The notes beneath the pieces were generated by a model. That model saw only the letters and a program-made list of their open reading frames with translations. It ran no database searches and was not told the origin of the DNA. A stretch of DNA of 64,000 nucleotides from the NCBI GenBank assembly GCA_964036155.1, contig OZ038422.1:40881201-40945200 (forward strand), read 5' to 3'. Position 1 is the first letter of the stretch, and each line of letters starts with the position of its first letter. The stretch is from Diploscapter coronatus (Eukaryota > Nematoda > Chromadorea > Rhabditida > Rhabditidae). Position numbers and translations under genes: made by a program. Positions 9,745-25,620 of the stretch are shown piece after piece.

Positions 9745-12092
9745 TTATCTATCATAGAGTTTGGTGTCCCCGTCCTCTTCGGTAAGCGAGAGATAGATTC
9801 GTCTCGCGAGTACAGGTCCGACTCTCTTTCGATTTTCGGCCATAACTTCGGAAATTTCCTTTATCGCAGCCTCTTTGTCCATCTGAAGATTACTTTCTGG
9901 GTAGATAACAAAAATTTCAAAGAAATCGATCTTAAAAAATCGAAAAATGAAATTCTTATGTAGATCACAACTTGATTTAATATACTAGAAAATTCTAGGA
10001 TCTCCTATTTCTATAGGAATAAAACAGAAGATTGCAAAAAGTGCCGCTGACCTTCAAAAATTTATCGGCCGCTTCCATAGGATTGGGATATTTTTTGACA
10101 AGTGCCCTGAAAACAAAATTAAAAAACAATTTTTTGTTGTTGTCGTTGAAAATTCACCTCCGATACGCATTGCTCATACGGGGCAGTTGCGCGAGCATCG
10201 CGTCCCAAATGTCGGCCACCATTTCGGATCCCGATAGGTTTTCCGAGCCCTGAATTAAAAACGCGTAATTTTGGTTAGAGGCGTAGTTTTTTAAGATTAC
10301 AGCAATTAAAAATGGTGGTTAAAAAGTTAACTTTCGAAAAGATACAATAATCGAAATATTTTAGTGACGCCACAGAGAAAAAGCTACAATAAGTCATAAT
10401 TCAAGACAATAAAGTTGCTTAAAATACCTTTCTCTTAACGCTGATGTAGCGAATGTTGTTTTCGGACTCGGAGATCTGCATCGACATGAGTTTCGAGAGC
10501 GCATTGTGGATTCTCGTCAAGGCTGAAGCAAGTTTCTGAGAGTTTTCGACCTGAAATTGTTTTTCTTCAAAAATTGAATGTTCGAAATTTTACCTGGTAA
10601 ATATGCGTGTTGTACTTCGAGTAGATCTCCAGACTGATGTCAGAAAGCTGAAATTGTGAAAAAATTCTTTATCAGAGATGATGATAACTATACAGCAATT
10701 ATGTAGAAGGTTTTTTCAGAATATAAAACTATATAATAACGAAAATAACCTTGGTATCAGGTACGTTCAAACGTCCATAGATTATGTAGAAGATCTGGGA
10801 GTAGTTTGGACCGAGTTTCCTTTTGTCCGCTTGAATCGAGTCCTCGAAACAGCCGGCCTGAATCCAGAGAGAGACGTCAACCGCGTGCAATACCCGGACC
10901 GTCACATGTTGGGTCACCTAAAATTAATTTTGAATTGTTGCAAAAAATATCTTATCTGAAATTTCTCAGATTCAAAGATTTTCTCCCGTAAATTTTAAAC
11001 CTTTGCCAGAAATCTACCATTTTCTCGGTCTTAGCCACTGAGCCATCGCTTGTCTGGATCATACCGATCGTATTCCTGCGAAACTCGACGATTTGCTCGG
11101 TCCAAGTGTCCTCGACTCTCAATTGCTCCTCGATTTTCTTCATTTGAAACTGCAGTTTAATCGCGTTCTCGGAGTTTGCTGTAAAATGGGCGTAGTTAAT
11201 CGATTAGGGGTGGGGCTGATTTTGAAAAAAAAAAATGCAAAAGTGCCGCATAATTTTTGTGACTCACAAAATTCCTGGAAGATCTTCTTAGAGACGTGGC
11301 AGAACATGTGCTGCTGACTCTTGGACTTGATCGAGGCGGAGATCTGCCGGATAATTCGTTTCTTGTTCTGAAAATATGGGATCTGATTATCCGATTTCAT
11401 AAATTCGTTTTTTTTTAAGAAAAGGGATTTCATATATTCTACCTGCTCATCAAGTTTCGCCCTTTTAGCGTTTTCCCTCTCCTCTTTCAGACGATTCTTT
11501 TCGTCCTGGTCCAAGTTTTTCCTCTGCAATTTTTGATTTTTTTTAAAGATTATGCTAATTTTTTCTAGATACAGTAACGTGAAATTCGAAAAAAAATTAC
11601 CGGAATGTTTTGCTGAGACACGGACTTGCGCTTTTTCTTCTTAGGCTGAGCATCTTCCTTGTCATAGTTGGTCGAGAGGATTTGACTCTGACTTCGATTC
11701 AGAATCCCAGGAGAGTCATTTTGGTCCTGGATCGCATCCCATGGGTCTCTGGATTTTTGGAAAAATTTGAAATTTTTTTATTTTTAAATTCTTACTCCTT
11801 AGAAGGAGAACTCAACGCATCCCACAGAGACGAAAGCGGAGGGCTCATTGTTGGATCTGGATTTTAAACAAATTTCTTCATTTTTCGAAAAAATCTTACG
11901 GGCTTTCGAAGTAGAGCATTCCGGAGAATTATTCAACGTCAGATCCACAACGTCTTTTTCGTCGTCGTTGTCCAGATTCAGAATCTCGACGTCGGAGACG
12001 TCACCAGCCTTCTGAATCCCGATGTCGTCATTTTTCTTCTTCGGCGTTGTCTCGTTCTCTTCGTCCGACGACAGACAAATCACATCATCCAT
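9745..12092 (-). CDS. eme-1: EME1-like crossover-junction nuclease subunit
   Basis: Twelve minus-strand exons join in phase to about 457 residues. They run 12092-11900, 11856-11796, 11748-11601, 11523-11443, 11367-11268, 11178-11018, 10917-10750, 10647-10594, 10550-10428, 10249-10158, 10106-10052 and 9882-9745. The N-terminus is acidic and disordered with DVICLSSDEE and DVVDLTLN, both typical of SUMO-interacting motifs. A basic coiled region (KNRLKEERENAKRAKLDEQ) follows. The C-terminus has ALVKKYPNPMEAADKF and RVGPVLARRIYLSL, the layout of the XPF/EME1 tandem helix-hairpin-helix. EME1 pairs with MUS81 to cut branched DNA during repair; it is catalytically inactive itself and no ERKxxxD motif is seen here. 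The boundary of exon 6 is the least certain. The gene is divergent to the NAT10 gene across 291 bp. Confidence 0.7.
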
Positions 12093-12383
12093 TTTTCTGA
12101 AAAAAATGAAACTCTTTCAAAAAATATAACGAACGAAGCTTGCCTTTTTACGCTGTAGATGGGGCGCACTTCCCACTTTTCGCTTTAAGTTTCGGAGTTC
12201 TTAATTTTTTTCTGCAAAACTCGCCTAATTTATTGGGCTACCCGTTAGGAAATTCGATCAGTTTTTAAAGGGAAGATTTGATTGATTTTTCAAATGAGGA
12301 GTCGAGTGAGCTGGGTGCATTTTTGAAAATTTCTATTTTGTAATTTTGATTTTTTTTTTTTCAATTTCAGCAAAATCCGAAAA
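12093..12383. promoter_or_regulatory. Short bidirectional intergenic region
   Basis: Only 291 bp separates the start codons of the minus-strand EME1-like gene and the plus-strand NAT10 gene. A T-rich tract ending in TTTCAG at about 12365-12370 lies 14 bp before the NAT10 ATG and is probably its trans-splice acceptor. Promoter elements for both genes must lie here or inside the genes; no named motif was recognised. Confidence 0.6.
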
Positions 12384-15300
12384 ATGGAGAACCGCAAGAA
12401 GTTGGATAATCGAATCCGGACGCTCATCGAAAATGGAATGGCCACAGGACACAGGAGCCTTTTCGCGATTGTCGGGGACAAGGCTAGGGATCAGGTCTGA
12501 GGTTTTTTTATTGGATTTCCCAAAATTAAAAGATCGAATGTTTTAGATCCAAATTAAGTAAATAAAACAAAAAAATGCTAACTTTGAAAATTGAAGAAAA
12601 GGGCAATTTTCAGATCCCTATCCTCTACCACATCCTGACCAAGTCGTCGGTCTCTGCTCGGCCCTCAGTGCTCTGGTGCTACAAAAAGGAGCTCAGCTTC
12701 TCATCGCATCGCAAGAAGCGCATGAAGGAGATCGCGAAAAAGGCTAGGAGTTCTGGAGGGAATGCGGTATTTTCTTTTACTAAAAACTAAATTTAAAAAA
12801 ATGAATTTACGAAAATCTGATTCAAAGAATTTGTACGAACTTTTCTCGTGAAGAAATATTTGAAGGAAAAATTGAGAATTATTAAGTTTTGAAAGACATT
12901 TTTTAAGTTAAAAGAAATAAAATAATAAAATTCGTTTTTTCCAGGAAATCGACCCTTTTCACGTCTTCGTGTCCGCCACCCAAATTCGCTACTGCTACTA
13001 CAACGAGACGCACACCATTCTCGGCAACACCTATGGAATGCTCGTTTTGCAGGTTGGCATAAAAATAAACTAAATAACGCTAAAAGATCAAAGTTTGAAA
13101 AAAAATAAAAAAAATTTTGAGGATTTCGAAGCTCTGACCCCTAATCTGTTGGCGAGGACGATCGAAACCGTTGAGGGGGGTGGCGTCGTGGTTCTTTTGC
13201 TGCATTCCGTCAATTCGCTCAGACAGCTGTTCACCATTTCAATGGTAAATCTATTTTTAATAATAAAAAATACTTTAGAAAATTGAAGGAAGTACCTATC
13301 TTTCGCAAAAAAAAACTCGATAGATTTGAAGATTGTTGTAGAAAAAATACAAATAATAATTGGAAAACTAGAAGATTGATTTAGAAAATTGAAAGAAAGC
13401 GAATAGGATTAATGTAACGAATTTTGAAAAACCTGAAGAAATGAAATGCTCTGTGTTGCAAATCTTTAAAGAAAATGAATAAAACTGTCGAGAATCATAA
13501 AATTAAGGAAAAAAAACAACGATGAAATTTCCAGGACGTGCACAGTCGCTACCGCTCGGATGCGCACGGAGAAGTAGTGCCGAGGTTCAACGAAAGATTC
13601 ATCCTCTCGCTGGCTTCCTCCCCAGCAATAGCCGCTCTGGACGACCATTTGAATATCCTGCCTATTTCGAGTCATATCAATAGGTTTTCATTTGATGTTA
13701 TTGCTAGGAAATTAAAAAGAAATTTTTTTTAAATTATAAATTTCGATGATCATCTGTTTTTTTTTTTATTTTTAAATATTTTTTGTTGTCAGATTGGAGC
13801 CCACCACCGTCCGCTCTCAGAAGTCTGAATCTTCGAACGATGAGGAGTTGAGAACGCTGAAAGAGGCGATGAAAGACACCAAACCGATCGGTCAACTCCT
13901 TGCTAAATGCAAAACCGCTGACCAGGTTTTTATCTAATAATCTCATACTTGAAAGCTTTGTTTTATTATTTCGTTTTTAAATTTTAGCTTTTCAGGGAAA
14001 AGCCCTGCTCCGTCTCTTGGACGTTATCACTGAGAAAACGCTGAGTGCAACTTGCTCGTTGACTGCGGCTAGAGGCAGGGGAAAGTCGGCTTCTCTGGGT
14101 ATTTTTTGGTTTTTGAAAATAGAAATATTTCGAAAGGAAAGTTTTTGTTTTTGACAAGATTTTCACGATTTTGATGCAAATTACTATTTTTAAAATTTTT
14201 GACCAAAAGATAATTAAGGACTCGCGTTGGCGGGCGCCGTCGCATTCGGCTACACGAACATTTTCGTGACGTCGCCGTCTCCAGAAAATCTCAGAACGCT
14301 CTTCGAATTCGTCGTCAAGGGATTCGATGCCATTGAGTATCAGGTAAAATGATTTCTTTTCCAAAAATTTGGTCTCTTTCAGGAGCACACCGACTACGAG
14401 CTGATCCAGTCGACGAATCCCGAGTTCCGCAAAGCTCTCGTCAGAATCAACGTCTTCCGGGAGCACAGACAGACTATTCAGGTTTGGAAAAAGATCATTT
14501 TTCAAAGAGTTCAAATGTGTTGCAGTACATCCACCCGACCGATGCGAATAAATTGGGTCAAGCTGAATTGGTGGTTGTCGATGAAGCGGCAGCGATCCCC
14601 TTGCCTCTCGTCAAAGATCTTATTTCAGGTATTGGATTTATGAGAGCTGGATTAATTCTTTTTAATTTAGAAATTAAAATATCATTTGAACCCCTTCTTT
14701 GAAAGCTCATTTTAAACAAAATTTGTTTCATTTTCAGGCCCATACCTGGTATTCCTCGCCTCGACGATCAATGGATACGAAGGCACGGGAAGGAGTCTGT
14801 CACTGAAACTGATTCAGCAACTCAAACAGCAGGTGAAACATAATCTTATAACAAAAAAAAAACTTTTAAAAATATTTGCTAGGCGGCCGGCCACGCGAAG
14901 GGCGAAAAAACGGCGGTCAGCAAGGGACGACAGCTCTATGAAATGACGCTGGAAGAAAGCATTCGATACAAGCCGGGAGATCAGGTTCTTTTTTAATTTA
15001 AAATTTAAAAAAATAAATAAAATAATTTTGAAAAATAACAAAAAATCCAGATCGAGCAATGGCTGAATAAGCTGCTGTGTCTGGACGCCTGCCAGGCCGC
15101 TCCCAAATTGAGCTGCGGAACCCCACCTCCGCAAAATTGTGAACTGTAAGGAAATAATAGATTTAAGGAATGAAATTAAAAAAGAACTTTCAGATACTAC
15201 GTGAACCGAGACACGCTCTTCTCGTTCCACAAGGCTTCAGAAGTCTTCTTGCATCAGGTCATGGGTATCTACGTGTCGGCGCACTACAAGAATTCCCCCA

Positions 15301-18095
15301 ATGATTTACAGGTGTTTATTTTTTAGTTAATTTTTTGTAATGGAAAAATAATTCCAATTTTAAAGAATAAGGGCATTTCAGAAAAAATAGAAAATTTGTA
15401 TTAAAAAATAATTATAATTGCATTTTTAGCTTCTCTCCGACGCACCGTCCCACCATCTTTTCGCTCTGATGGCGCCGGTCAAAGCCGAAGAGAGCTCAGT
15501 CCCTGAGGTAATTGTTTTTTATTTTTCTAAAAATGAACAAGTAAATTTTAGAGAAAAACATTTAATCTTAGGTTCTCGCGGTCATTCAAATCGCTCTGGA
15601 AGGTAAGCTCTCGAAGGACAAAGTTTCGGAGTCATTGAGTCGAGGAAAACAAGCCGCAGGCGACCTTCTGCCCTGGACGGTCTCCCAGAATTTCTTGGTA
15701 CTTTTTCTAATTTTTAAAGGGAAGATTGGAATAAAATATTTTATTTCTGCAAACTTTCAGGATAACAATTTCGCCGAAATGTGCGGAGCGAGAATCGTGA
15801 GAATTGCCGTGCATCCGGAATACCAGGGAATGGGATACGGTAGTAGGTGAGCGAAAATTTTAAAAATTAACAGTAAATATATCTTCGGAAGTTTCTTGAA
15901 AAACTTAATTTAAAAAAAATTAAATTATTACGAAAATAAACATTTCAGAGCCATGAAACTTCTCGAAGACTATTTCTGTGGGAAAATCATGAATCTGGAG
16001 GAGATGGATGAAGAGAGGGTCTCCAAGAAAATGCTCAAGACTGTCAAAGCAAAGGAAGCGGTCGAGTCAGTCAAGGTAGCTGTTATTTTGACTTTGTGTG
16101 TCGTATCTCAACACATTTTCATTCCCTATTCTTCAACATTGGGGATTACTGTAACTCGAACTTCAGGACGGGCATACGGTAGCCCTTCTGGAAGAGGTCA
16201 TCGAACCCAGAGCTAATTTGCCGCCTCTCCTTTTGAAATTGGAAGAAAGACAACCCGAGAAGCTCGATTATTTGGGTAAAATTTAAAATAATAAAAGTTA
16301 TTAACATAAAAAAATCAGGAACCTCGTTCGGTCTGACGCTGAACCTGCTGAAGTTCTGGAAAAAGCTGAAATTCGTGCCGGTTTACATACGACAGAATGC
16401 GAACGATCTGACTGGAGAGTACACCAGCGTCATGCTCAAAACGATCAATGCGCAAGGTAAAATTGGTGTTATTTATTTAAATAACAAAATATAATTTAAT
16501 TCCATAAATGTCTAGGGATTTTCTGAATTCGAATTTTTCTAACATACATGCAATTTATAATATCTTTGACCATAGATAATAGAAAGAGGGAAAAATGCTA
16601 TTTTTTAATTATAAAGAAAAGTTATAGGATAGTCCTAATATATATTTTTAAAATAATAATAATTCAGAAGACGACACCCCCTGGCTCTCGCACTACTGGG
16701 TGGAGTTTCGTCATCGCATCCTCCCACTTTTGGGCTTCGAATTCGCGAAATTCCCGGCCGCTCTGGCGCTTTCTCTGCTCCAACTCAAAAATGACAACGT
16801 CGAGAAAGGAATTAATAGGGAAGGTGGGACTTTTGTCTATTTTATATTCTCAATATCTCGGAAAGTTTTTACAAGATTTGAAAAAAAAACATTTTCAGTG
16901 ATATCCCGAGAAAACTTGTCCTTGCTCATTTCAAACACTGATCTCAAGAGGCTTTCCCAATACGCGAGGAATCTGGTGGATCATCAACTCATCACGGACC
17001 TGTATCCCGTCGTCGCCAGGCTCTATTTCGATCAGGTATTGTAGTTTTTAAAAGTTCTAAAAATCGATTTCTTCTTGCATAATTTTATCTTTAAAATCTT
17101 GTCTTATCTCTAGGAATTTCTATCGTTCTTTCAGATTTCACTTTAAGACATTTCTCTATTCTGCCTTTAGAAAAATACATGTTTCAAAATCGAAAAATAA
17201 TCTTTTTTTTTTTAATTACAATAACAATTTTCAGAAACTCCCCAGGGAAGTCACCCTCCCCGTCGAGCAGTCGGCCGTTCTTCTAGCCTTTGGTCTCCAG
17301 CACAAAACTGCGAATCAGGCCGGGGAAGAATTGGGAATTCCGCAAAACCAGGTGGGGGCTACTTTAGCTCATATGTTATTCTACTTTCCAAGACTACTGT
17401 AGCATTTTGAATCAAAGTTACAGTAGTCCTTGATTCTTTGTACGAACGATAGTGTACAAAATTACTGTTATTTTTAAAGAGGTATTGTAGCTTTTTTTTC
17501 TCTAAATAATAGGTTTTTGTTTCAGCGGTATTTTCCAAAATGACGCTTTAAAAATGCTGGTTCAGATCTGGGCAATCCACTCGAAGGCCATCAGGAAACT
17601 CTCCGACTGCTTTGACTCGATTTGCGAGGACGCCATCAGAAGGCAAATCGAAGGCGAGAAGATCGCTAATAAAGCGGGCGGAACGTCCGGAACCGAGGAA
17701 ATGCGACCTCTGGACGTGAGTCTGGCTGAGGAACTCGACGTGGCCGCGAAGGAGATCAAAGAACGCCAAAAACGGGACCGCGAGACACTGATGTCGCAAC
17801 TCGGCGGAGAACTCTCCAAATACGAAATCACGGCGGACCAGAAAGATTTGGAGGAGGTTGGAATATTTGAAGTTTTCGCGATTTTCGATTTTTTAAAAAT
17901 ATTTTATTTGTAGGCTTTCGGCAATGTCAACATGAAGTTCTCAAAGTCGATCGTCAGCGTGAAAAGCAAGAGGTGCGATTTTCGAAATTTTCTCTTTTGA
18001 AACAAAATTTCAGATCCGCCCCCAGAGAAGCGCTCCCTGACGAGTTCCGTCCCACCAACAAAAAGTTGAAGGGTAAGAAGAAATTCAGAAACTAA
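12384..18095 (+). CDS. nath-10: RNA cytidine acetyltransferase (NAT10/Kre33)
   Basis: Nucleolar enzyme that makes N4-acetylcytidine in 18S rRNA and tRNA and supports small-subunit maturation. The exon chain starts MENRKKLDNRIRTLIENGMA and ends in a basic KGKKKFRN tail, roughly 1,000 residues over some 20 exons. Visible in order: the N-terminal DUF1726-type domain (SATQIRYCYYNETHTILGNT); a P-loop near residue 285 (AARGRGKSAS); the Walker-B-like DEAAAIPLP motif; an ATPase segment (ASTINGYEGTGRSLSLKL); the GNAT acetyl-CoA site (RIAVHPEYQGMGYGSRAM); and the C-terminal tRNA-binding region (GTSFGLTLNLLKFWKK). All key motifs are present and no frame break was found. AATAAA lies near 18187. Intron lengths are mostly 45-200 bp. 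The alpha-tubulin gene starts 420 bp downstream. Confidence 0.95.
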
Positions 18096-18515
18096 GAATT
18101 CGAAAAAGAAATCGTTATTCACCATTTTTGTTGATTGTCAAACGACTTGTTATCCGTTATTTGTTGAGACTTTTTTTGTTTTTCAAAATAAATAAATTCT
18201 AGCTTATAAAAGGATGTTTGAAATCCCCCTAAGATAGGGGAGTATGAATATGGTTTGGTAAAAATAGAATTTCGCAGCTTGTTAACTTAGTGACTTTGAG
18301 TTTGTCCCGTTGGTATGGTAACAATCATTTACATTTCTTCGTTAAATAAGGGAAATGAGACAGGGAAAGGCAGGAGAAAAAGGAGCGGGCATATGAAATC
18401 TCATTCTCACACTGCTTGATTAGCTTCAAGCCACCTGAAGCCTCAAATTATACCTTCCTCTTCTCAAATCCATTTCTATACGATTGGAATTTGCTTCTGA
18501 AAGAAAACAACGAAA
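18096..18515. other. Short intergenic gap NAT10 to alpha-tubulin
   Basis: Holds the NAT10 polyadenylation signal (AATAAA about 18187) and the tubulin 5' flank. At 420 bp in the same orientation, a downstream-in-operon arrangement is possible but somewhat long. No gene is seen. Confidence 0.5.
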
Positions 18516-21973
<3,458 letters not shown>

Positions 21974-22056
21974 AAAATTTTCGACTAAAATCTAAATTTC
22001 CCATTATTACAAGTTATTTTTTATTAATAAAATATACGAACAGACTTACGTTTTCA

Positions 22057-22160
22057 AACCGCGGTTAACCGCATGAAACGAAACAGTATCTTTTCGAAAA
22101 TGAGAGAAAAGAGCATGCTCTCTCGAAAAGATACACTACTTCGTTATGCGTGTATAAAAT
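22057..22160 (+). mobile_element. Hairpin element, family 6 (copy 1)
   Basis: A near-perfect palindrome centred on GAGCATGCTC, with arms GAAACGAAACAGTATCTTTT and AAAAGATACACTACTTCG. The left flank CGGTTAACCGCATGAAACG matches, in reverse, the right flank of the element at 43085-43210. A third relative lies at 38195-38322. It sits in the 3' flank of the tubulin gene. Confidence 0.7.
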
Positions 22161-22979
22161 TTAGTTCTGCATGCAAATGAAGCGAATCTTAGATCATTAT
22201 GATCTATCAGGTTGCTTTTCCAATTAGTGTTACACTGCTTTTAACTTTGACGGACTCGAATTTGAGAAGAACGCGAAGATCGACTTGTTGGCTGCTTGTG
22301 ACTGTTCGTTACTGAACCTCAAGACACAATCTGAAAATAACATTATCAGCAAACTAGAGACGAGTAGGCCGTATAATAACACTGCAATAAGATGAAAATC
22401 AGTGGTGGTATTTTTGTTAAAAGGTTCATGCTAAACGTAAGTTCTAGCTCGACTTAAAAATTCATGCTAAAAGACTAAAAATACTACCACAGAAGTTCGT
22501 TCTTGTCTTCATTTATCGAAGCGAGTTCTTTCCCTTGAATATTTCTTTCGACTTTAGATCGGTATTAATTTATGATCTATTTTAACTAGTCTAACTGCTT
22601 GGAAATTTATAAAAATCAACAATTCCTTAATGAGATCTTATCAATAAATGTCAGTTTGACTTTTTAAGGATGTTTTTTTTTACAAAATAATGAGCGGCAG
22701 ATGTTAATTATAATGGTTCGGCGATAGAAAAATTTCTGATAGAATGAGACATAAAAATTTGACAAATTATGAAGGATCGCTTTTTGATGATAGGATCAGT
22801 GCGACAATCGTTCCACGGAAATGTCAGCAAACGATCAGAATTCGATGTTCACATATTACCGATATCATACCGTATCGCGCTATTCTTCATAGTTGTAAGG
22901 AATTCATAAGAGACCTTGATACATATCTTATAGACAATGACGAAAACTAATTTGTGCATGGAACTACTGTTCTAAAATT

Positions 22980-23115
22980 CACATGATGGGCAGGACTGTT
23001 AGCGGTGCAGCAAGATGGCTCACCGCAAGCTTTTCCAAAAATGCCACACTGCCCGCATTGCACCACACATCACAATGAAAATCAGCTGCACCGCAAACAG
23101 CCCTGATGATGAGTT
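22980..23115. mobile_element. MITE-like element inside copy A
   Basis: Terminal repeats: GGACTGTTAGCGGTGCAGC on the left and the reverse complement of GCTGCACCGCAAACAGCCC on the right. The same element sits at the corresponding place in copy B (27478-27613), so its insertion pre-dates the duplication. Confidence 0.65.
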
Positions 23116-23516
23116 ATGCACGATTTCAGCAAATGATCTCATTTCTAAACTAATTATTTTTTAAACTGGCAGACATCTTGACGCAGGTGCAATTTTTAAC
23201 GATCTGAAAAGTCTATCTTCTAATCTCGCACCTGCAATTTTTATATAAATATTTAATAAAGCTTCGCAATACATAGGGCGGGGCATAATTGAAATGTTGA
23301 AACTGAAATTACACTAAACTATAAGTTAGGCGAGTACTATAAATACAAAACTTTCCTAAGCAACGTCCTGCATTGTTACTCGACCCATTTCAAGTTTTGC
23401 TATTATTATTTTGAAAGCGTTACCCTTTCTAAATCGTACTGTATTGGGATCATTTTTCTCAAATTGTTATTCTACATTTTTATTATTGTCGTTAGAGAAA
23501 TAGTTCACAGAATCGA

Positions 23517-25620
23517 ATGTATTCATGCTCTTGGCCTACCCTTGATATAGTGGATTATGAAATTTGTGAAGGTGAATTAGTTTTTCAGTTGATTTATTCT
23601 TACATACTATCCTGCATTGCTTTTTTAATAAGCCCCTGTAACGATTTACCATTTTAGAATATTCAACATCATATACATTACTTTACAACCTCGTCATTGC
23701 GTGGAAAACTATCATACTCCATCCAGATAAATTTTCTACAGGTTAGTTAGATAGTTTTATTTCAGTGTTATCTTCAAAAAATAAATTCATCTATAGGGTA
23801 TCAAATTCCGGCTATTTTGTATAGCATCGTGTTAATTCCGACTTTTATCGCCATATTTATGATGTATCGGTTATTTCGAAAACATGAAAATTTGTCAAAA
23901 TTCGAAAAATTAATAGCCATCTTACTCATTCTAAATATACTTTCTTTTATTTGTGCATTGATAGATGTAAGTTTTATACTATTATTTTTATGATGCAATT
24001 TTCAATATATGCACCGGAGCAGGATAATACTTTAGTTTCCGTTTATGATCTATCATCAACTTTTGTCTTTTTGCTGCCAAGATGATGATAAATATTGGGT
24101 AACATAATTTAAAATTTTAGCCACGTGTATCAATCAATATTTATCTACAGTTTAAACGAATCGTTTAAATATCATCTACATTGCTACAGAAAAAGTCAAC
24201 ATTTTATGAAATAGTATGGATTGTATTATTGTAGTTTTCCATACATTATTTCGCATAATGTCTCTACTTTTCTGTCGCAACTTTTCCAAATAACTATAAA
24301 ATACTACTTTATTTTAAATTTATTTGACATATAAAGTTGACTTAAATCCAATATAGTTCAAATTTTGCATTGACAACTGACAAATGGAATTATAGGTATT
24401 GTCTACCTTATTTGATATTCTTCAAACGTCATTAATAATGGCCGTAAGATTTGCTTCGACTGCAGCTACGATATATAGAGCTAGGGCATTTTCACTGTTA
24501 GAAATTCTTCCACATGCATATGTCAGTTTTGATACAAAATGATTCAATTTAGTTGCCGTGACGAAAAAATAACTCGGCTATTTTCCATTATATTTTGGAC
24601 ATTGGTCGGGTTTCATATTATTTTTGGCTGTATCCTCGAACTAACTAATTTTGCAATTACCTGGTTGAAATTTTTTGGAATTATTGATGGTGCTGATATA
24701 GATGATACACGATTATATATGGCTCTTCAACGATGGGTTGTAAGTTAAACAGATATTATCAAAATAAAAATTATTAATGTCAATTATGTAGATTATTTTT
24801 AGAATCTTTACTCTACAATAGTTCCGGTCATACTAAGTTGTGCGCAGACGATAATTAGCGTTGTCGCGTTTATTTATCTAAAGCGGTGTTTTAATTCGTA
24901 TGACAATCTGAGCCAAAGTACAAGAAATGCTGAGCGACGCTTAAATCGATGGCTAATGGCGAGTGTAAGTTAACCCGGTCAATATTGCACCATATTATGT
25001 TGAAAATGAATATGCATAACGTTCAGATTTTATGCGAAGTGGTAGCAAATGATTTCGTTATTATTCAACTATACCCTATTGTTTGCACTGCTTGGGACAA
25101 TCAGGATAACCCTGAAAGTAAGATGTTCTCTTAATCTTTTAACTTCGATGTCTTAAACATCCTGTGCAAAATGAATTACCTATTCGTTGTAATAATTTTT
25201 CCATACGTAATGAGTCTATTAAGAGGACGAATCTGTGTAAATAATTGATTTCTCAAACCTGGTTAGTACATCAAATTACACATTCGTTTATATTTATAAC
25301 CAATCTCTGGTTGAAAATTCCGAGATTCGTTACAGCGAGTACGAAATGACTTATTCAAAAATAATTTTAATAAAATTTATAATTCCCAAGCTATTTTGTC
25401 CCCTTGTATAAGTCACAGCATAAACTAACTAGTTTCATAACTTCAAAGTTGAAAGTTTGAGATAACTTATTAGAATATATTTTAGATATATGTTGGAGCG
25501 ATGATACACCTTGGTTAAATGATTTGATAGGCTATATACGAGTAAGCATTATTAATAATAAATTTTCGTATTAACTAGCAAAAGAAATGGAAAGGTCCGC
25601 TTTACCAACATATACCCTGA
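23517..25620 (+). CDS. Seven-helix chemoreceptor-like protein (copy A)
   Basis: Nine exons join in phase to 315 residues: 23517-23571, 23658-23741, 23797-23966, 24396-24496, 24553-24739, 24803-24964, 25027-25117, 25486-25541 and 25579-25620. A TTCACAG acceptor lies six bases before the ATG. Hydrophobic segments in order include TLLYNLVIAWKTIIL, PAILYSIVLIPTFIAIFMMY, LIAILLILNILSFICALI, an amphipathic segment near VRFASTAAT, LFSIIFWTLVGFHIIFGCIL, TIVPVILSCAQTIISVVAFI and VVANDFVIIQLYPIVCTAW. The length and helix count fit a nematode serpentine receptor, but I cannot place it in a named sr family. The intron at 24497-24552 removes an apparent frame break that both copies share. The last intron (37 nt) and final exon are the least certain. 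Such receptors are usually expressed in sensory neurons. Confidence 0.65.
24180..24282. repeat. Inverted repeat in receptor intron, copy A
   Basis: The left arm TTGCTACAGAAAAAGTCAAC and the right arm (reverse complement of TACTTTTCTGTCGCAAC) form a foldback of about 100 bp with ATTTYATGAAATAGTATGG inside. Its duplicate lies at 29241-29345. Confidence 0.6.

Noticed and set aside
10984..11017. Longer version of EME1-like exon 6 ending at the FWQR frame
   Set aside because: The donor after the DFWQR codons would leave the next exon out of phase with an immediate TGA; the donor at 11017 keeps the frame open.
13984..14514. 176-residue minus-strand ORF
   Set aside because: Antisense to NAT10 exons that carry the P-loop region; composition is that of a shadow frame with no start context or splice logic.
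14814..15230. 138-residue minus-strand ORF
   Set aside because: Antisense to NAT10 ATPase-domain exons and introns; no recognisable domain.
24497..24552. Apparent frameshift in the receptor between the SFDTK stop and the next ATG, seen in both copies
   Set aside because: A 56-nt GTTAG...TTTAG intron restores the frame with matching phase in both copies, so this is splicing, not a mutation.
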